A stretch of DNA of 64,000 bases from Streptomyces olindensis (GCA_000696115.1 JJOH01000017.1:196775-260774), one strand, 5' to 3'. Counted from the first letter of the stretch, positions 29,967-41,341 are shown. Notes: generated by a model not told the origin, from the letters alone. Translations and numbers: made by a program.

Positions 29967-32093
29967 ATGGCTACCACTTCGCTTGACCTGGCCAGGGTCC
30001 GCAACATCGGGATCATGGCCCACATCGACGCGGGCAAGACGACCACCACCGAGCGGATCCTGTTCTACACCGGCGTTTCGTACAAGATCGGTGAGGTCCA
30101 CGACGGCGCTGCCACCATGGACTGGATGGAGCAGGAGCAGGAGCGTGGCATCACGATCACCTCTGCTGCCACCACCTGTCACTGGCCGCTCGAGGGCGAC
30201 GACTACACCATCAACATCATCGACACCCCGGGTCACGTCGACTTCACCGTCGAGGTGGAGCGCTCCCTGCGCGTGCTCGACGGTGCCGTGACGGTGTTCG
30301 ACGGCGTCGCCGGTGTCGAGCCGCAGTCCGAGACGGTGTGGCGTCAGGCCGACCGTTACGGCGTGCCGCGCATCTGCTTCGTCAACAAGCTGGACCGTAC
30401 CGGTGCCGAGTTCCACCGCTGCGTGGACATGATCTCCGACCGCCTGGGCGCGCAGCCGCTGGTCATGCAGCTGCCGATCGGCGCGGAGGCGGACTTCAAG
30501 GGCGTCATCGACCTCGTGACGATGAAGGCCCTGGTCTGGTCGGCCGAGGCGACCAAGGGCGAGATGTACGACACCGTCGACATCCCGGACACCCACGCCG
30601 AGGCTGCCGAGGAGTACCGCGGCAAGCTGCTCGAGGCCGTCGCCGAGAACGACGAAGAGCTGATGGAGCTGTACCTGGAGGGCACCGAGCCCACCGTGGA
30701 GCAGCTCTACGCCGCGATCCGTCGCATCACCATCGCGTCCGGCAAGGGCGGCGGCACCACCGTCACCCCCGTGTTCTGCGGCACCGCGTTCAAGAACAAG
30801 GGCGTCCAGCCCCTGCTCGACGCGGTCGTGCGCTACCTGCCCACCCCGCTCGACGTCGAGGCCATCGAGGGCCACGACGTCAAGGACCCGGAGCAGGTCA
30901 TCGCGCGCAAGCCGTCGGACGAGGAGCCCCTCGCCGCGCTCGCGTTCAAGATCATGAGCGACCCGCACCTCGGCAAGCTCACCTTCGTCCGGGTCTACTC
31001 GGGCCGCCTGGAGTCGGGCACGCAGGTGCTCAACTCCGTCAAGGGCAAGAAGGAGCGCATCGGCAAGATCTACCGCATGCACGCCAACAAGCGTGAGGAG
31101 ATCGAGTCGGTGGGCGCCGGCGACATCGTCGCCGTCATGGGCCTGAAGCAGACCACCACCGGTGAGACGCTGTCCGACGACAAGAACCCGGTGATCCTGG
31201 AGTCCATGGACTTCCCGGCGCCGGTCATCCAGGTCGCCATCGAGCCCAAGTCGAAGGGCGACCAGGAGAAGCTGGGCGTCGCGATCCAGCGCCTGGCCGA
31301 GGAGGACCCGTCCTTCCAGGTCCACTCGGACGAGGAGACCGGCCAGACCATCATCGGCGGTATGGGCGAGCTGCACCTCGAGGTGCTGGTCGACCGCATG
31401 CGCCGTGAGTTCAAGGTCGAGGCCAACGTCGGCAAGCCGCAGGTCGCCTACCGCGAGACGATCCGCAAGGCCGTCGAGAAGGTCGAGTTCACCCACAAGA
31501 AGCAGACGGGTGGTACCGGCCAGTTCGCCCGCGTCATCATCGCGATCGAGCCGATCGAGGGCGGCGACGCCTCGTACGAGTTCATCAACAAGGTGACCGG
31601 TGGCCGTGTGCCGAAGGAGTACATCCCTTCGGTGGACGCCGGTGCGCAGGAGGCCATGCAGTTCGGCATCCTCGCCGGTTACGAGATGACCGGTGTCCGC
31701 GTGACGCTGCTCGACGGTGCCTACCACGAGGTCGACTCCTCCGAGCTCGCGTTCAAGATCGCCGGTTCGCAGGCCTTCAAGGAGGCCGCGCGCAAGGCCA
31801 GCCCCGTGCTGCTCGAGCCGATGATGGCCGTCGAGGTCACCACGCCCGAGGACTACATGGGTGAGGTCATCGGCGACATCAACTCCCGCCGTGGTCAGAT
31901 CCAGGCCATGGAGGAGCGGGCCGGTGCCCGCGTCGTGAAGGGCCTCGTGCCCCTTTCGGAGATGTTCGGCTACGTCGGCGACCTGCGCAGCAAGACGTCC
32001 GGCCGTGCGAGCTACTCCATGCAGTTCGACTCCTACGCCGAGGTTCCGCGGAACGTCGCCGAGGAGATCATCGCGAAGGCCAAGGGCGAGTAA
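29967..32093 (+). CDS. fusA: Elongation factor G
   Basis: 708 residues. GTPase motifs: G1 AHIDAGKT at 18-25, G2 region [10 protein letters not shown]3 DTPGH, G4 NKLD. Domains II-V follow, with the domain IV segment [19 protein letters not shown] and the domain V end [23 protein letters not shown] drives tRNA-mRNA translocation on the ribosome. It lies 39 bases after rpsG in the str operon. Confidence 0.98.
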   Translation: MATTSLDLARVRNIGIMAHIDAGKTTTTERILFYTGVSYKIGEVHDGAATMDWMEQEQERGITITSAATTCHWPLEGDDYTINIIDTPGHVDFTVEVERSLRVLDGAVTVFDGVAGVEPQSETVWRQADRYGVPRICFVNKLDRTGAEFHRCVDMISDRLGAQPLVMQLPIGAEADFKGVIDLVTMKALVWSAEATKGEMYDTVDIPDTHAEAAEEYRGKLLEAVAENDEELMELYLEGTEPTVEQLYAAIRRITIASGKGGGTTVTPVFCGTAFKNKGVQPLLDAVVRYLPTPLDVEAIEGHDVKDPEQVIARKPSDEEPLAALAFKIMSDPHLGKLTFVRVYSGRLESGTQVLNSVKGKKERIGKIYRMHANKREEIESVGAGDIVAVMGLKQTTTGETLSDDKNPVILESMDFPAPVIQVAIEPKSKGDQEKLGVAIQRLAEEDPSFQVHSDEETGQTIIGGMGELHLEVLVDRMRREFKVEANVGKPQVAYRETIRKAVEKVEFTHKKQTGGTGQFARVIIAIEPIEGGDASYEFINKVTGGRVPKEYIPSVDAGAQEAMQFGILAGYEMTGVRVTLLDGAYHEVDSSELAFKIAGSQAFKEAARKASPVLLEPMMAVEVTTPEDYMGEVIGDINSRRGQIQAMEERAGARVVKGLVPLSEMFGYVGDLRSKTSGRASYSMQFDSYAEVPRNVAEEIIAKAKGE

Positions 32094-32136
32094 CGCACCG
32101 CGTCTACACGCCGTAGGCTTGACTCCGGAGCCTTGA

Positions 32137-32171
32137 GGGGCATTCCGCCGCAATCGTGGTGAGAATGCCCC
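32137..32171 (+). terminator. Hairpin between fusA and tuf
   Basis: Perfect 9-bp stem GGGGCATTC / GAATGCCCC around a 17-nt loop, within the 156-base gap. A TTGACT box just upstream (32119-32124) lacks a good -10. The hairpin may partly separate tuf expression from the rest of the operon. Confidence 0.5.
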
Positions 32172-32249
32172 GGGGCCCGGGCTTTCCAGCAAAGATCACC
32201 TGGCGCCGATGAGTAAGGCGTACCAGAACCACTCCACAGGAGGACCCCA

Positions 32250-33443
<1,194 letters not shown>

Positions 33444-33486
33444 GTCTTCGGACTGGCTTGAGGGTCCACTGACCTGAGTGGCTCGG

Positions 33487-33522
33487 AGGGGCCCGTACGA
33501 CTTCGGTCGTGCGGGCCCCTTT
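33487..33522 (+). terminator. Terminator of the str operon
   Basis: Arms AGGGGCCCGTACGAC / GTCGTGCGGGCCCCT (one G-U) around TTCG, followed by TT; 44 bases after the tuf stop. Confidence 0.9.
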
Positions 33523-33542
33523 GCCGTGTCCGGGGTGCCGGA

Positions 33543-34139
33543 TCACTCCTGTGGATAGAGGGGCAGGCCGTCCGTCGCGATCGTCCAGTCGGCGATCGTC
33601 ACGTCCTCGCCGTAGACGAAGTCCTTGCGCGTGGCGTAGCGGGGGCCGTTCGGTGTGCTGTGGATGTCGGTGAGGACGGTGCCCGTGCCGGTGCGGGGGT
33701 CGAAGACGGCGTAGACGGGGATGCCGATGAGGGGGTAGTCGCGCATCTTGGTGACCCAGTCGTTGTCCGGGTTGGAGCGGGAGACGACTTCTACGGCGGC
33801 GACGAGCGACCGGGGGTCGAACGAGCCCTCTCCTTCCATCTCCGACTCGGCGATCACCATGACGTCTGGCCGGCGCATGATGCCCTCGGGTTCGTCCTCC
33901 ACGTCGGGCTCACCCGTGTGCGCCACGATCTCGTCCGGCATCACCTTTTCCAGGCGCTTGCGGACGCGCAGCACGGTGAGCTCGTGCGGCTTCATGGGCG
34001 ACATCATGTCGAGGACGATCCCTTCCTTGGTGATCTCGAACTTGCCGGGGAGGTCGTCGTCCGCGGACTGAACGAAGTCGCGCATGGCCCGGTACAGGTG
34101 GGAGGTGCCCTGCCGCGGGTTGTCCGGGGCGATGGTCAT
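33543..34139 (-). CDS. Uma2-family putative endonuclease
   Basis: 198 residues from ATG 34139. The Uma2 (DUF820) fold is a PD-(D/E)xK nuclease-like core. Visible here: GIVLDMMSPMKPHE, RRPDVMVIAE with Asp92, LVAAVEVVSRSNPDND with Glu117, and TKMRDYPLIGIPVYAVFDPR with Lys131, which fit the D-E-K triad. Many copies per genome occur in Streptomyces and cyanobacteria and their role is unknown. It is the first gene of the accessory patch between tuf and rpsJ and converges with tuf. Confidence 0.87.
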   Translation of the reverse strand: MTIAPDNPRQGTSHLYRAMRDFVQSADDDLPGKFEITKEGIVLDMMSPMKPHELTVLRVRKRLEKVMPDEIVAHTGEPDVEDEPEGIMRRPDVMVIAESEMEGEGSFDPRSLVAAVEVVSRSNPDNDWVTKMRDYPLIGIPVYAVFDPRTGTGTVLTDIHSTPNGPRYATRKDFVYGEDVTIADWTIATDGLPLYPQE

Positions 34140-34191
34140 GGCGCTCGCTCCTCGTCGTCTGTGCCCAGGGGCAAGGATCGTTGCCTTCATG

Positions 34192-35008
34192 CTAAGCGGC
34201 CTCCAGGAGACGTGATCGGCAATCGCGGCAGCGGCCGGGGGCTGGTGCGCGGAAGGCCCGGTCGCAGCCGTCACAGGTCTGTAGGGGGTGCCGGGTGACC
34301 GGCGGTGGTGCGGGTGCGCGGAACGGGGGAGGGGGCGGCAGCTGGGCCGTGAGGCGGTGGGCCAGGAGGGCTGCCGGGCGGTACAGGGCCCCGGGTGGGA
34401 GGTCGGTGGTCAGGGCGTGGCGTACGGCGGCGGGGGAGACGTCGCGTTCGAGCCAGGCGGCGACGCCGGGGGCGAGAAGGGCGGCGTCGTGGGAGGAAAG
34501 AAGGAGGCGAGTGTCGTCGCGGGGGAGGCACGCGAGGAGGTCCGTGGCCTGCCGGAGGAGGACGGGGGAGAGGCAGGCCGGTTGCGGCACGGCGGGGAGG
34601 GGTTTGCCGCCGTACGGCCTCGTCCGTTTCCCCGGGGCCGGGCGGGGAGCGCCAGCGCCGCTGTGCCCTGGCTGGTTGCAGGAGATCGTGCGGGTGACGA
34701 TCCGGCCGCCGGGGACGCGTTCGCGTACGCGCCGCAGGTAGCCGTGGGCCGCCAGTTCGCGCAGGGCGGCGGCGGGTCGTGCCCTCCGGGAAGCGGGCGG
34801 GGAGGGACTTGATGTCGAGCCGGGCGCCCGCGGGGAGCGACTGGATGTGCACGCCCAGCCCGATCGCGAGCAGTGACAGCTCCGCGTGCTGGGCGAGGTG
34901 GTTGCCGATCACCGTGAAGCGGGTGGTGTGGCGGGTGTTGTCGTGAACCAGGCCGGTGTGGGGGTGCCGCCGGTTCGGGTTGTGTTGCGCTGAGCGTAGG
35001 GCAGGCAA
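34192..35008 (-). pseudogene. Helix-turn-helix regulator disrupted by a frameshift
   Basis: The first frame (from ATG 35008) reads TGLVHDNTRHTTRFTVIGNH, LAQHAELSLLAIGLGVHIQS and ARFPEGTTRR, the winged-helix start of a family common in Streptomyces. The homology then continues in another frame as AALRELAAHGYLRRVRERVP and GGRIVTRTISCNQPG, then LERDVSPAAVRHALTTDLPP and a C-terminal CDGCDRAFRAPAPGRCRDC zinc ribbon. The switch is at about 34766-34777 in a run of GCC/CGG triplets. Either a real frameshift or a sequencing error in a GC-rich run. Confidence 0.8.
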
Positions 35009-35110
35009 GGGCCCCGGAATCCAGCCGAGTTGGCGATGTTCACCCGCGCGAGTGAGGCGGCGGCCTGTGTTGGGTTCCGGTGCTTCGGCCGGCTGCCGGT
35101 CAGCTTGGAG

Positions 35111-35437
35111 TCACAGGGTGAGTTCCGCCCAGACGGTCTTGCGCGGGGGCAGGCCCGGGGTGACGCCCCAGCGGTCGGCGAGGGTGTCGACGACGAGCAG
35201 GCCGCGGCCGGACTCCGGATCCGGGGTGGGGCGTCGGAGCGTCGGCAGTCGGTCGTCGCAGGTGTCCGTGACCTCGATGCGGAGGGTGTCGGCCACGACG
35301 TAGAGAAGCAGGCGGAAGTCGCGCCCCGGGACGCGGCCGTGGGTTGCGGCGTTGGTCGACAACTCCGCGATGAGCTGTGCCGCCGGGTCCAACGGCAGGA
35401 CCCAGGAGCACAGTTGTTCGGGGGATTTCTGCTTCAC
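35111..35437 (-). CDS. RsbW-like ATP-binding protein, short
   Basis: 108 residues from GTG 35437 (MKQKSPEQLCSWVLPLDPAA). The HATPase core shows the N box AELSTNAATHGRVPGRDF, VTDTCDDRLP in place of the G1 box, and SGRGLLVVDTLADRWGV as the G2 region. Streptomyces uses many such serine-kinase-like anti-sigma homologues next to XRE and DUF397 genes. The usual N-terminal helix before the N box seems about 25-30 residues short, so it may be damaged. An open frame extends to 35566 but would run antisense through the divergent regulator's promoter. Confidence 0.6.
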   Translation of the reverse strand: MKQKSPEQLCSWVLPLDPAAQLIAELSTNAATHGRVPGRDFRLLLYVVADTLRIEVTDTCDDRLPTLRRPTPDPESGRGLLVVDTLADRWGVTPGLPPRKTVWAELTL

Positions 35438-35454
35438 AACCTCAGCGTGGCGGT

Positions 35455-35475
35455 CACTGCTTACTGTGAACAGTG
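35455..35475. promoter_or_regulatory. Imperfect palindrome between divergent genes
   Basis: CACTGCTTACTGTGAACAGTG: outer arms CACTG/CAGTG are perfect with further matches inside. It lies between the ATPase start and the regulator remnant start, where an XRE regulator would be expected to bind. Confidence 0.45.
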
Positions 35476-35832
35476 ACTCAGCGGGTGCGTGCGGTGACTG
35501 TCCGGAGCTTGCCCGGCGGTGTCCGGGCTGTCCGGACCGGGCGTACGGGTAGGGCGTTTGAGGCACGGCTCAAGGGCGAGGCGGACTGGGGTACGGGGAG
35601 GACCTGGTCTACAAGATCGAGGGCGGCAAGCGGATTCCCCGGCAGGAGTACCTCGTCACGGCCGACGAGGTGCTGGGGGCGGGTGGGCTCATCGCGGCGG
35701 CTTGGGAGGACGTGAAGAAGATTCGGTATCCCAAGAAGGTGCGGGGAGCTGGCCAGGCTGGAGGGGCAGGCTGTGGAGATCGGGGTGTACGAAAGCATCA
35801 GCATCAACCGGCTGTTGCATCCGCAACGCTGA
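35473..35832 (+). pseudogene. Remnant of an XRE (Scr1-type) regulator
   Basis: Pieces of the same protein appear in shifting frames: SGLSGPGVRVGRLRHGS from GTG 35519, then YGEDLVYKIEGGKRIPRQEY and GAGGLIAAAWEDVKKIRYPK in a second frame (about 35591-35740), then ELARLEGQAVEIGVYESISI after another shift. In intact genes this is a helix-turn-helix (recognition segment YKIEGGKR) followed by a ligand-binding domain of about 190 residues; that domain is missing after about 35820. At least two frameshifts and one large deletion are needed. Confidence 0.75.
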
Positions 35833-36031
35833 ACCGGCGTGGTTCAAGAGCAGCTACAGCAGTGGCCCTGACGGCGACTCCTGCGTCGAGATCGCCATAG
35901 TCACCCCCCACACCGTCCACGTCCGCGACTCCAAGCACACGCACGGCCCCCGCCTGGCCCTCTCACCCACCACCTGGGCCGGCTTCGTTTCCGGGTCACG
36001 GGCCGTAATGGGACGATGGGCGCACGAGTGA
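35833..36031 (+). pseudogene. DUF397 protein without a start codon
   Basis: The frame ending at the TGA 36029-36031 reads PAWFKSSYSSGPDGDSCVEI, HTVHVRDSKHTHGPRLALSP and TTWAGFVSG: a nearly complete DUF397 domain. No start codon lies close upstream in frame; the sequence joins directly to the broken XRE gene. DUF397 genes normally follow XRE regulators, so both belong to one eroded cassette. Confidence 0.7.
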
Positions 36032-36061
36032 TCGAGTGAACGGATCAAACGAGCCCCTGGT

Positions 36062-36089
36062 TTGACCTTCGTCACCCCCGGGGTATTCT
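36062..36089 (+). promoter_or_regulatory. rpsJ (S10 operon) promoter
   Basis: TTGACC (36062-36067), 16-bp spacer, TATTCT (36084-36089). The block up to the -10 is strikingly like the rplM promoter at 57138-57166, including GTC in the first half of the spacer and CCCCGG before the -10. Confidence 0.75.
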
Positions 36090-36386
36090 CTCCGGCTCGA
36101 TTGGCGTCGGCGTTGCCCCGTATGGCAGACTGTCCGAGTTGCTCGGTCGAGTGTTGATGCTGCGCGCCTCCCGCCGGGGGGACCGGAAGCGAGTCCCACA
36201 GTACTCGTCGTCCTAACTGCCACTACGGCAGCACTGGGGCGGACGTACGGGAATCTTCCGGGAAGCGTGGGCGCGGCACCGGCCAGGCACCCGGTGGGCC
36301 TTCCGCCCCCGGCTCGCGGTTCCGGCAGGGCCGTGTGCAATCCCGCAGGGATGTTCGAACAAGGGACATCTGTGTCAGCGGGAGCG

Positions 36387-36411
36387 CGACACGCCCGACC
36401 GCGTGGGTCGG
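36387..36411 (+). ncRNA. Shared r-protein leader element (copy in rpsJ leader)
   Basis: Matches the rpsL leader element at 24 of 25 positions (G for A at position 7). Hairpin CCGACC-GCGTG-GGTCGG; upstream GTGTC (36373-36377) can pair with the GACAC at the start of the element, making a second, adjacent stem. It ends 69 bases before rpsJ. Confidence 0.55.
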
Positions 36412-36480
36412 AGGAACGAAGGCAGCAGAAGGAATCCACCGGGTTCCAGAGCGTAAGAGAGACAGGACTACTGAGTAGCC

Positions 36481-36789
36481 ATGGCGGGACAGAAGATCCG
36501 CATCCGGCTCAAGGCCTACGACCACGAGGTCATCGACTCCTCGGCGAAGAAGATCGTCGAGACGGTGACCCGCACTGGTGCGTCGGTCGCGGGCCCGGTG
36601 CCGCTGCCCACTGAGAAGAACGTGTACTGCGTCATCAAGTCGCCGCACAAGTACAAGGACTCGCGCGAGCACTTCGAGATGCGGACGCACAAGCGCCTGA
36701 TCGACATCCTCGACCCCACCCCCAAGACCGTTGACTCTCTGATGCGACTCGACCTCCCGGCCGGTGTCGACATCGAGATCAAGCTCTGA
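36481..36789 (+). CDS. rpsJ: 30S ribosomal protein S10
   Basis: 102 residues: [61 protein letters not shown]10 helps build the 30S head and, as NusE, joins NusB in antitermination. First gene of the S10-spc cluster; 17 bases separate it from rplC. The ribosome site is weak (AGAGAGACAGGA lies far upstream). Confidence 0.97.
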   Translation: MAGQKIRIRLKAYDHEVIDSSAKKIVETVTRTGASVAGPVPLPTEKNVYCVIKSPHKYKDSREHFEMRTHKRLIDILDPTPKTVDSLMRLDLPAGVDIEIKL

Positions 36790-36806
36790 GGCCGGTGATC
36801 TGAGAG

Positions 36807-37451
36807 ATGGCTAAGCAGATCAAGGGCATCCTGGGCGAGAAGCTCGGCATGACGCAGGTGTGGGACGCGAACAACCGCGTCGTCCCGGTCACCGTCGTCA
36901 AGGCCGGCCCCAACGTCGTCACCCAGGTCCGTACGAACGATGTCGACGGCTACGAGTCCGTCCAGATCGCTTTCGGCGAGATCGACCCGCGCAAGGTGAA
37001 CAAGCCCCTCAAGGGCCACTTCGCCAAGGCCGACGTCACCCCCCGTCGCCACCTCGTCGAGATCCGCACCGCGGACGCCTCCGAGTACACGCTCGGCCAG
37101 GAGATCACCGCTGAGGTGTTCGAGGCCGGCGTGAAGGTCGACGTGACCGGCAAGAGCAAGGGCAAGGGCTTCGCCGGTGTCATGAAGCGCCACAACTTCC
37201 GTGGCCTCGGCGCCGGACACGGCACCCAGCGCAAGCACCGCTCCCCCGGTTCCATCGGTGGCTGCGCCACCCCGGGCCGTGTGTTCAAGGGCCTCCGCAT
37301 GGCGGGTCGCATGGGCAACGAGCGGGTCACCACCCAGAACCTGACCGTCCACGCCGTTGACGCGGAGAAGGGTCTGCTGCTCATCAAGGGCGCGGTTCCC
37401 GGTCCGAACGGCGGCCTCGTCCTGGTCCGCACCGCGGCCAAGGGGGCCTGA
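36807..37451 (+). CDS. rplC: 50S ribosomal protein L3
   Basis: 214 residues: [20 protein letters not shown], then [40 protein letters not shown] and [17 protein letters not shown], the finger that reaches the peptidyl transferase centre. L3 is an early assembly protein of the 50S subunit. It is followed at 5 bases by rplD. Confidence 0.97.
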   Translation: MAKQIKGILGEKLGMTQVWDANNRVVPVTVVKAGPNVVTQVRTNDVDGYESVQIAFGEIDPRKVNKPLKGHFAKADVTPRRHLVEIRTADASEYTLGQEITAEVFEAGVKVDVTGKSKGKGFAGVMKRHNFRGLGAGHGTQRKHRSPGSIGGCATPGRVFKGLRMAGRMGNERVTTQNLTVHAVDAEKGLLLIKGAVPGPNGGLVLVRTAAKGA

Positions 37452-37455
37452 GGTA

Positions 37456-38112
37456 ATGAGCACTGTTGACATCCTTTCGCCGGCGGGCGACAAGGCCGGT
37501 TCCGTCGAGCTCCCCGCGGAGATCTTCGACGTCGAGAAGGTCAGCATTCCGCTGATCCACCAGGTCGTCGTCGCGCAGCTGGCCGCGGCCCGTCAGGGCA
37601 CGCACAAGACCAAGACCCGTGGCGAGGTCCGCGGCGGTGGCAAGAAGCCGTACCGCCAGAAGGGCACCGGTCGCGCCCGTCAGGGTTCGACCCGCGCGCC
37701 GCAGTTCGCCGGTGGTGGCGTCGTGCACGGTCCCGTGCCGCGTGACTACTCGCAGCGGACCCCGAAGAAGATGAAGGCTGCCGCCCTGCGTCACGCCCTC
37801 ACCGACCGGGCCCGCCACAACCGCATCCACGTCGTCTCCGGCGTCGTCGAGGGCGAGACCCCGTCGACGAAGGCCGCCAAGACGCTGTTCGGCAAGATCT
37901 CGGAGCGCAAGAACCTGCTCCTGGTCGTCGACCGCGCCGACGAGGCCGCGTGGCTGTCCGCCCGCAACCTGCCCCAGGTCCACATCCTGGAGCCGGGCCA
38001 GCTGAACACGTACGACGTTCTCGTCTCGGACGACGTGGTCTTCACCAAGGCCGCTTTCGAGTCCTTCGTGTCGGGCCCGAAGGCCAATGACACCGAAGGG
38101 AGCGAGGTCTGA
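37456..38112 (+). CDS. rplD: 50S ribosomal protein L4
   Basis: 218 residues from ATG 37456. The basic extended loop [38 protein letters not shown] lines the exit tunnel near the macrolide site and is intact. In E. coli L4 also represses the S10 operon through its leader; whether that occurs here is unknown. Its TGA overlaps the ATG of rplW. Confidence 0.97.
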   Translation: MSTVDILSPAGDKAGSVELPAEIFDVEKVSIPLIHQVVVAQLAAARQGTHKTKTRGEVRGGGKKPYRQKGTGRARQGSTRAPQFAGGGVVHGPVPRDYSQRTPKKMKAAALRHALTDRARHNRIHVVSGVVEGETPSTKAAKTLFGKISERKNLLLVVDRADEAAWLSARNLPQVHILEPGQLNTYDVLVSDDVVFTKAAFESFVSGPKANDTEGSEV

Positions 38113-38531
38113 TGGCTATCCGTCACCCCGCAATCGCCTCCAAGGCGGCGAAGAAGGCCAAGGCCGCTCGCGTCGCCAAGGCGCGTCGCCACGCCGCCGA
38201 GGGCAAGAACACCGTCGAGACCCCGCTGAGCAAGTCCTTCACGGACCCCCGTGACGTGCTGCTCAAGCCGGTCGTCTCCGAGAAGAGCTACGCGCTGCTC
38301 GACGAGGGCAAGTACACCTTCGTCGTGGACCCGCGTGCCAACAAGACCCAGATCAAGGAGGCCGTCCAGTCGGTCTTCTCGGTCAAGGTCACCGGGGTCA
38401 ACACGATCAACCGCCAGGGCAAGCGCAAGCGGACCCGCACCGGCTTCGGCCAGCGTGCGTCCACCAAGCGCGCGATCGTGACCCTCGCCGAGGGCGACCG
38501 TATCGACATCTTCGGCGGTCCGACCGCGTAA
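38112..38531 (+). CDS. rplW: 50S ribosomal protein L23
   Basis: 139 residues, longer than the roughly 100 of E. coli because of a basic Ala/Lys-rich N-terminus ([20 protein letters not shown]) seen in Streptomyces. The core reads [53 protein letters not shown]23 sits at the tunnel exit and docks SRP and trigger factor. ATG overlaps the rplD stop. Confidence 0.96.
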   Translation: MAIRHPAIASKAAKKAKAARVAKARRHAAEGKNTVETPLSKSFTDPRDVLLKPVVSEKSYALLDEGKYTFVVDPRANKTQIKEAVQSVFSVKVTGVNTINRQGKRKRTRTGFGQRASTKRAIVTLAEGDRIDIFGGPTA

Positions 38532-38569
38532 GCGGTCAGGATCGTCCGGAATCGGACGAGGACTGAGAA

Positions 38570-39406
38570 ATGGGTATCCGCAAGTACAAGCCGACGACTC
38601 CTGGCCGTCGTGGTGCCAGCGTCGCCGACTTCGTCGAGGTCACGCGGTCCACGCCGGAGAAGTCGTTGGTCCGCCCCCTGCACAGCAAGGGTGGCCGTAA
38701 CAACTCCGGTCGTGTGACCGTCCGCCACCAGGGTGGTGGCCACAAGCGCGCCTACCGCGTGATCGACTTCCGTCGTCACGACAAGGACGGCGTGCCGGCG
38801 AAGGTCGCGCACATCGAGTACGACCCCAACCGCACCGCGCGCATCGCGCTGCTGCACTACGCCGACGGCGAGAAGCGCTACATCCTCGCGCCGCGCGGCC
38901 TGCAGCAGGGCGACCGCATCGAGAACGGTCCCGGGGCCGACATCAAGCCGGGCAACAACCTCGCCCTGCGCAACATCCCGGTCGGTACCACGCTGCACGC
39001 CATCGAGCTGCGTCCGGGCGGCGGCGCGAAGTTCGCCCGCTCCGCCGGCGCCTCCGTGCAGCTGCTCGCGAAGGAGGGCCAGATGGCCCACCTGCGCATG
39101 CCGTCCGGTGAGATCCGCCTGGTCGACGTCCGCTGCCGCGCCACTGTGGGCGAGGTCGGCAACGCCGAGCAGAGCAACATCAACTGGGGCAAGGCGGGCC
39201 GCAAGCGGTGGCTGGGCGTCCGCCCGACCGTCCGTGGTGTGGTCATGAACCCGGTGGACCACCCGCACGGTGGTGGTGAGGGCCGGACCTCCGGTGGTCG
39301 TCACCCCGTGTCCCCGTGGGGCAAGAAGGAAGGCCGTACTCGTTCGCCCAAGAAGGCGTCGAACAAGTACATCGTCCGCCGCCGCAAGACGAACAAGAAG
39401 CGCTAA
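38570..39406 (+). CDS. rplB: 50S ribosomal protein L2
   Basis: 278 residues: [60 protein letters not shown] and the strongly conserved [20 protein letters not shown] with the His-rich turn at the peptidyl transferase centre. A primary 23S rRNA binder. Confidence 0.98.
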   Translation: MGIRKYKPTTPGRRGASVADFVEVTRSTPEKSLVRPLHSKGGRNNSGRVTVRHQGGGHKRAYRVIDFRRHDKDGVPAKVAHIEYDPNRTARIALLHYADGEKRYILAPRGLQQGDRIENGPGADIKPGNNLALRNIPVGTTLHAIELRPGGGAKFARSAGASVQLLAKEGQMAHLRMPSGEIRLVDVRCRATVGEVGNAEQSNINWGKAGRKRWLGVRPTVRGVVMNPVDHPHGGGEGRTSGGRHPVSPWGKKEGRTRSPKKASNKYIVRRRKTNKKR

Positions 39407-39418
39407 GGACGGGTTGAG

Positions 39419-39700
39419 ATGCCTCGTAGCTTGAAGAAGGGGCCCTTCGTCGACGACCACCTGATCAAGAAGGTGGACGCCCAGAACGAAGCCGGCACCA
39501 AGAACGTCATCAAGACCTGGTCCCGCCGCTCGATGATCGTCCCGGCCATGCTCGGCCACACGATCGCGGTGCACAACGGCAAGACCCACATCCCGGTGTT
39601 TGTCACCGAGTCGATGGTCGGCCACAAGCTCGGCGAGTTCTCGCCGACCCGCACCTTCCGGGGCCACGTCAAGGAAGACCGGAAGTCGAAGCGCCGCTAG
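39419..39700 (+). CDS. rpsS: 30S ribosomal protein S19
   Basis: 93 residues: [40 protein letters not shown] and [21 protein letters not shown]19 binds the 30S head with S13, whose gene is at 52.1 kb. It follows rplB by 12 bases. Confidence 0.97.
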   Translation: MPRSLKKGPFVDDHLIKKVDAQNEAGTKNVIKTWSRRSMIVPAMLGHTIAVHNGKTHIPVFVTESMVGHKLGEFSPTRTFRGHVKEDRKSKRR

Positions 39701-39744
39701 TCAGCGGGGTGCGAATGACCATGACAAACATCGAAGGGACAACC

Positions 39745-40092
39745 ATGGAAGCCAGGGCCCAGGCGCGGTACATCCGCGTCACGCCCATGAAGGCCCGCCG
39801 TGTGGTGGACCTCATCCGTGGCCTGAACGCCACGGAGGCTCAGGCGGTCCTGCGTTTCGCCCCGCAGGCCGCGAGCGTGCCGGTCGGCAAGGTGCTGGAC
39901 AGCGCCATCGCCAACGCCGCGCACAACTACGACCACACCGACGTCGACAGCCTGTACGTCTCCGAGGCGTACGTCGACGAGGGCCCGACCCTGAAGCGGT
40001 TCCGTCCGCGCGCCCAGGGCCGCGCCTACCGGATCCGCAAGCGGACCAGCCACATCACCGTGGTCGTCAGCAGCAAGGAAGGAACCCGGTAA
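39745..40092 (+). CDS. rplV: 50S ribosomal protein L22
   Basis: 115 residues from ATG 39745: [20 protein letters not shown], then [20 protein letters not shown] and the tunnel-lining hairpin tip [28 protein letters not shown] ribosome site ends 7 bases before this ATG and the start matches E. coli L22. ATGs at 39709 and 39715 in frame would add 10-12 residues and are used in some annotations. Its stop overlaps the rpsC ATG (TAATG). Confidence 0.93.
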   Translation: MEARAQARYIRVTPMKARRVVDLIRGLNATEAQAVLRFAPQAASVPVGKVLDSAIANAAHNYDHTDVDSLYVSEAYVDEGPTLKRFRPRAQGRAYRIRKRTSHITVVVSSKEGTR

Positions 40093-40916
40093 TGGGCCAG
40101 AAGGTAAACCCGCACGGGTTCCGGCTCGGTGTCACGACCGACTTCAAGTCGCGTTGGTACGCCGACAAGCTGTACAAGGACTACGTCAAGGAAGACGTCG
40201 CCATCCGTCGGATGATGACGTCCGGCATGGAGCGCGCCGGCATCTCCAAGGTCGAGATCGAGCGCACCCGTGACCGTGTGCGTGTGGACATCCACACCGC
40301 GCGTCCGGGCATCGTCATCGGCCGCCGTGGCGCCGAGGCCGACCGCATCCGCGGCGACCTCGAGAAGCTCACGGGCAAGCAGGTCCAGCTGAACATCCTC
40401 GAGGTCAAGAACCCCGAGACCGACGCTCAGCTCGTGGCCCAGGCCGTCGCCGAGCAGCTCTCCTCCCGCGTCTCCTTCCGTCGGGCCATGCGCAAGAGCA
40501 TGCAGTCCGCCATGAAGGCCGGCGCCAAGGGCATCAAGATCCAGTGCGGTGGCCGCCTCGGCGGCGCCGAGATGTCCCGCTCGGAGTTCTACCGCGAGGG
40601 CCGCGTGCCCCTGCACACGCTCCGCGCGAACGTGGACTACGGCTTCTTCGAGGCCAAGACGACCTTCGGCCGCATCGGTGTGAAGGTCTGGATCTACAAG
40701 GGCGACGTCAAGAACATCGCCGAGGTCCGCGCCGAGAACGCTGCCGCCCGTGCGGGTAACCGCCCGGCCCGCGGTGGCGCCGACCGCCCGGCCCGTGGTG
40801 GCCGCGGTGGCGAGCGGCGCGGTCGCAAGCCGCAGCAGGCCGCTGGTTCCGAGGCCCCCAAGGCCGAGGCTCCCGCGTCCGCCGCTCCGGCTGAGAGCAC
40901 CGGAACGGAGGCCTGA
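40092..40916 (+). CDS. rpsC: 30S ribosomal protein S3
   Basis: 274 residues. [20 protein letters not shown], the KH domain with [20 protein letters not shown] (GxxG loop), and [20 protein letters not shown]. The last 45 residues are a disordered Arg/Gly/Ala/Pro-rich tail ([20 protein letters not shown]) that E. coli S3 lacks. S3 forms the mRNA entry site with S4 and S5. Confidence 0.97.
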   Translation: MGQKVNPHGFRLGVTTDFKSRWYADKLYKDYVKEDVAIRRMMTSGMERAGISKVEIERTRDRVRVDIHTARPGIVIGRRGAEADRIRGDLEKLTGKQVQLNILEVKNPETDAQLVAQAVAEQLSSRVSFRRAMRKSMQSAMKAGAKGIKIQCGGRLGGAEMSRSEFYREGRVPLHTLRANVDYGFFEAKTTFGRIGVKVWIYKGDVKNIAEVRAENAAARAGNRPARGGADRPARGGRGGERRGRKPQQAAGSEAPKAEAPASAAPAESTGTEA

Positions 40917-40921
40917 CCGAC

Positions 40922-41341
40922 ATGCTGATCCCCCGTAGGGTCAAGCACCGCAAGCAGCACCACCCCAAGCGCAACGGCATGTCCAAGGGTGGCACGCAGG
41001 TTGCGTTCGGCGAGTACGGCATCCAGGCGCTGACCCCGGCGTACGTGACGAACCGTCAGATCGAGGCCGCTCGTATCGCCATGACCCGCCACATCAAGCG
41101 TGGCGGCAAGGTCTGGATCAACATCTACCCGGACCGCCCCCTCACCAAGAAGCCGGCCGAGACCCGCATGGGTTCCGGTAAGGGTTCGCCGGAGTGGTGG
41201 GTGGCCAACGTCAAGCCCGGACGCGTGATGTTCGAGCTGTCGTACCCCAACGAGAAGATCGCGCGCGAGGCCCTGACCCGTGCGGCTCACAAGCTGCCGA
41301 TGAAGTGCAAGATCGTCAAGCGCGAGGCAGGTGAAGCGTGA
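40922..41341 (+). CDS. rplP: 50S ribosomal protein L16
   Basis: 139 residues: [52 protein letters not shown]-type segment as [20 protein letters not shown], and [20 protein letters not shown]. It places A-site tRNA near the peptidyl transferase centre. It ends TGA at 41339-41341, overlapping the rpmC start. Confidence 0.97.
   Translation: MLIPRRVKHRKQHHPKRNGMSKGGTQVAFGEYGIQALTPAYVTNRQIEAARIAMTRHIKRGGKVWINIYPDRPLTKKPAETRMGSGKGSPEWWVANVKPGRVMFELSYPNEKIAREALTRAAHKLPMKCKIVKREAGEA

Larger units (their letters stand above)
36032..36480 (+). promoter_or_regulatory. S10 operon leader region
   Basis: 449 bases before rpsJ. A strong promoter is at 36062-36089, so the leader is nearly 390 nt, long for this genus. 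It contains the element shared with the rpsL leader (36387-36411) and several short GC-rich hairpins. No open frame in it shows a domain. Confidence 0.7.

Noticed and set aside
29430-32192. A 920-codon minus-strand frame opposite rpsG and fusA
   Set aside because: Another codon-bias shadow; EF-G and S7 account fully for this DNA.
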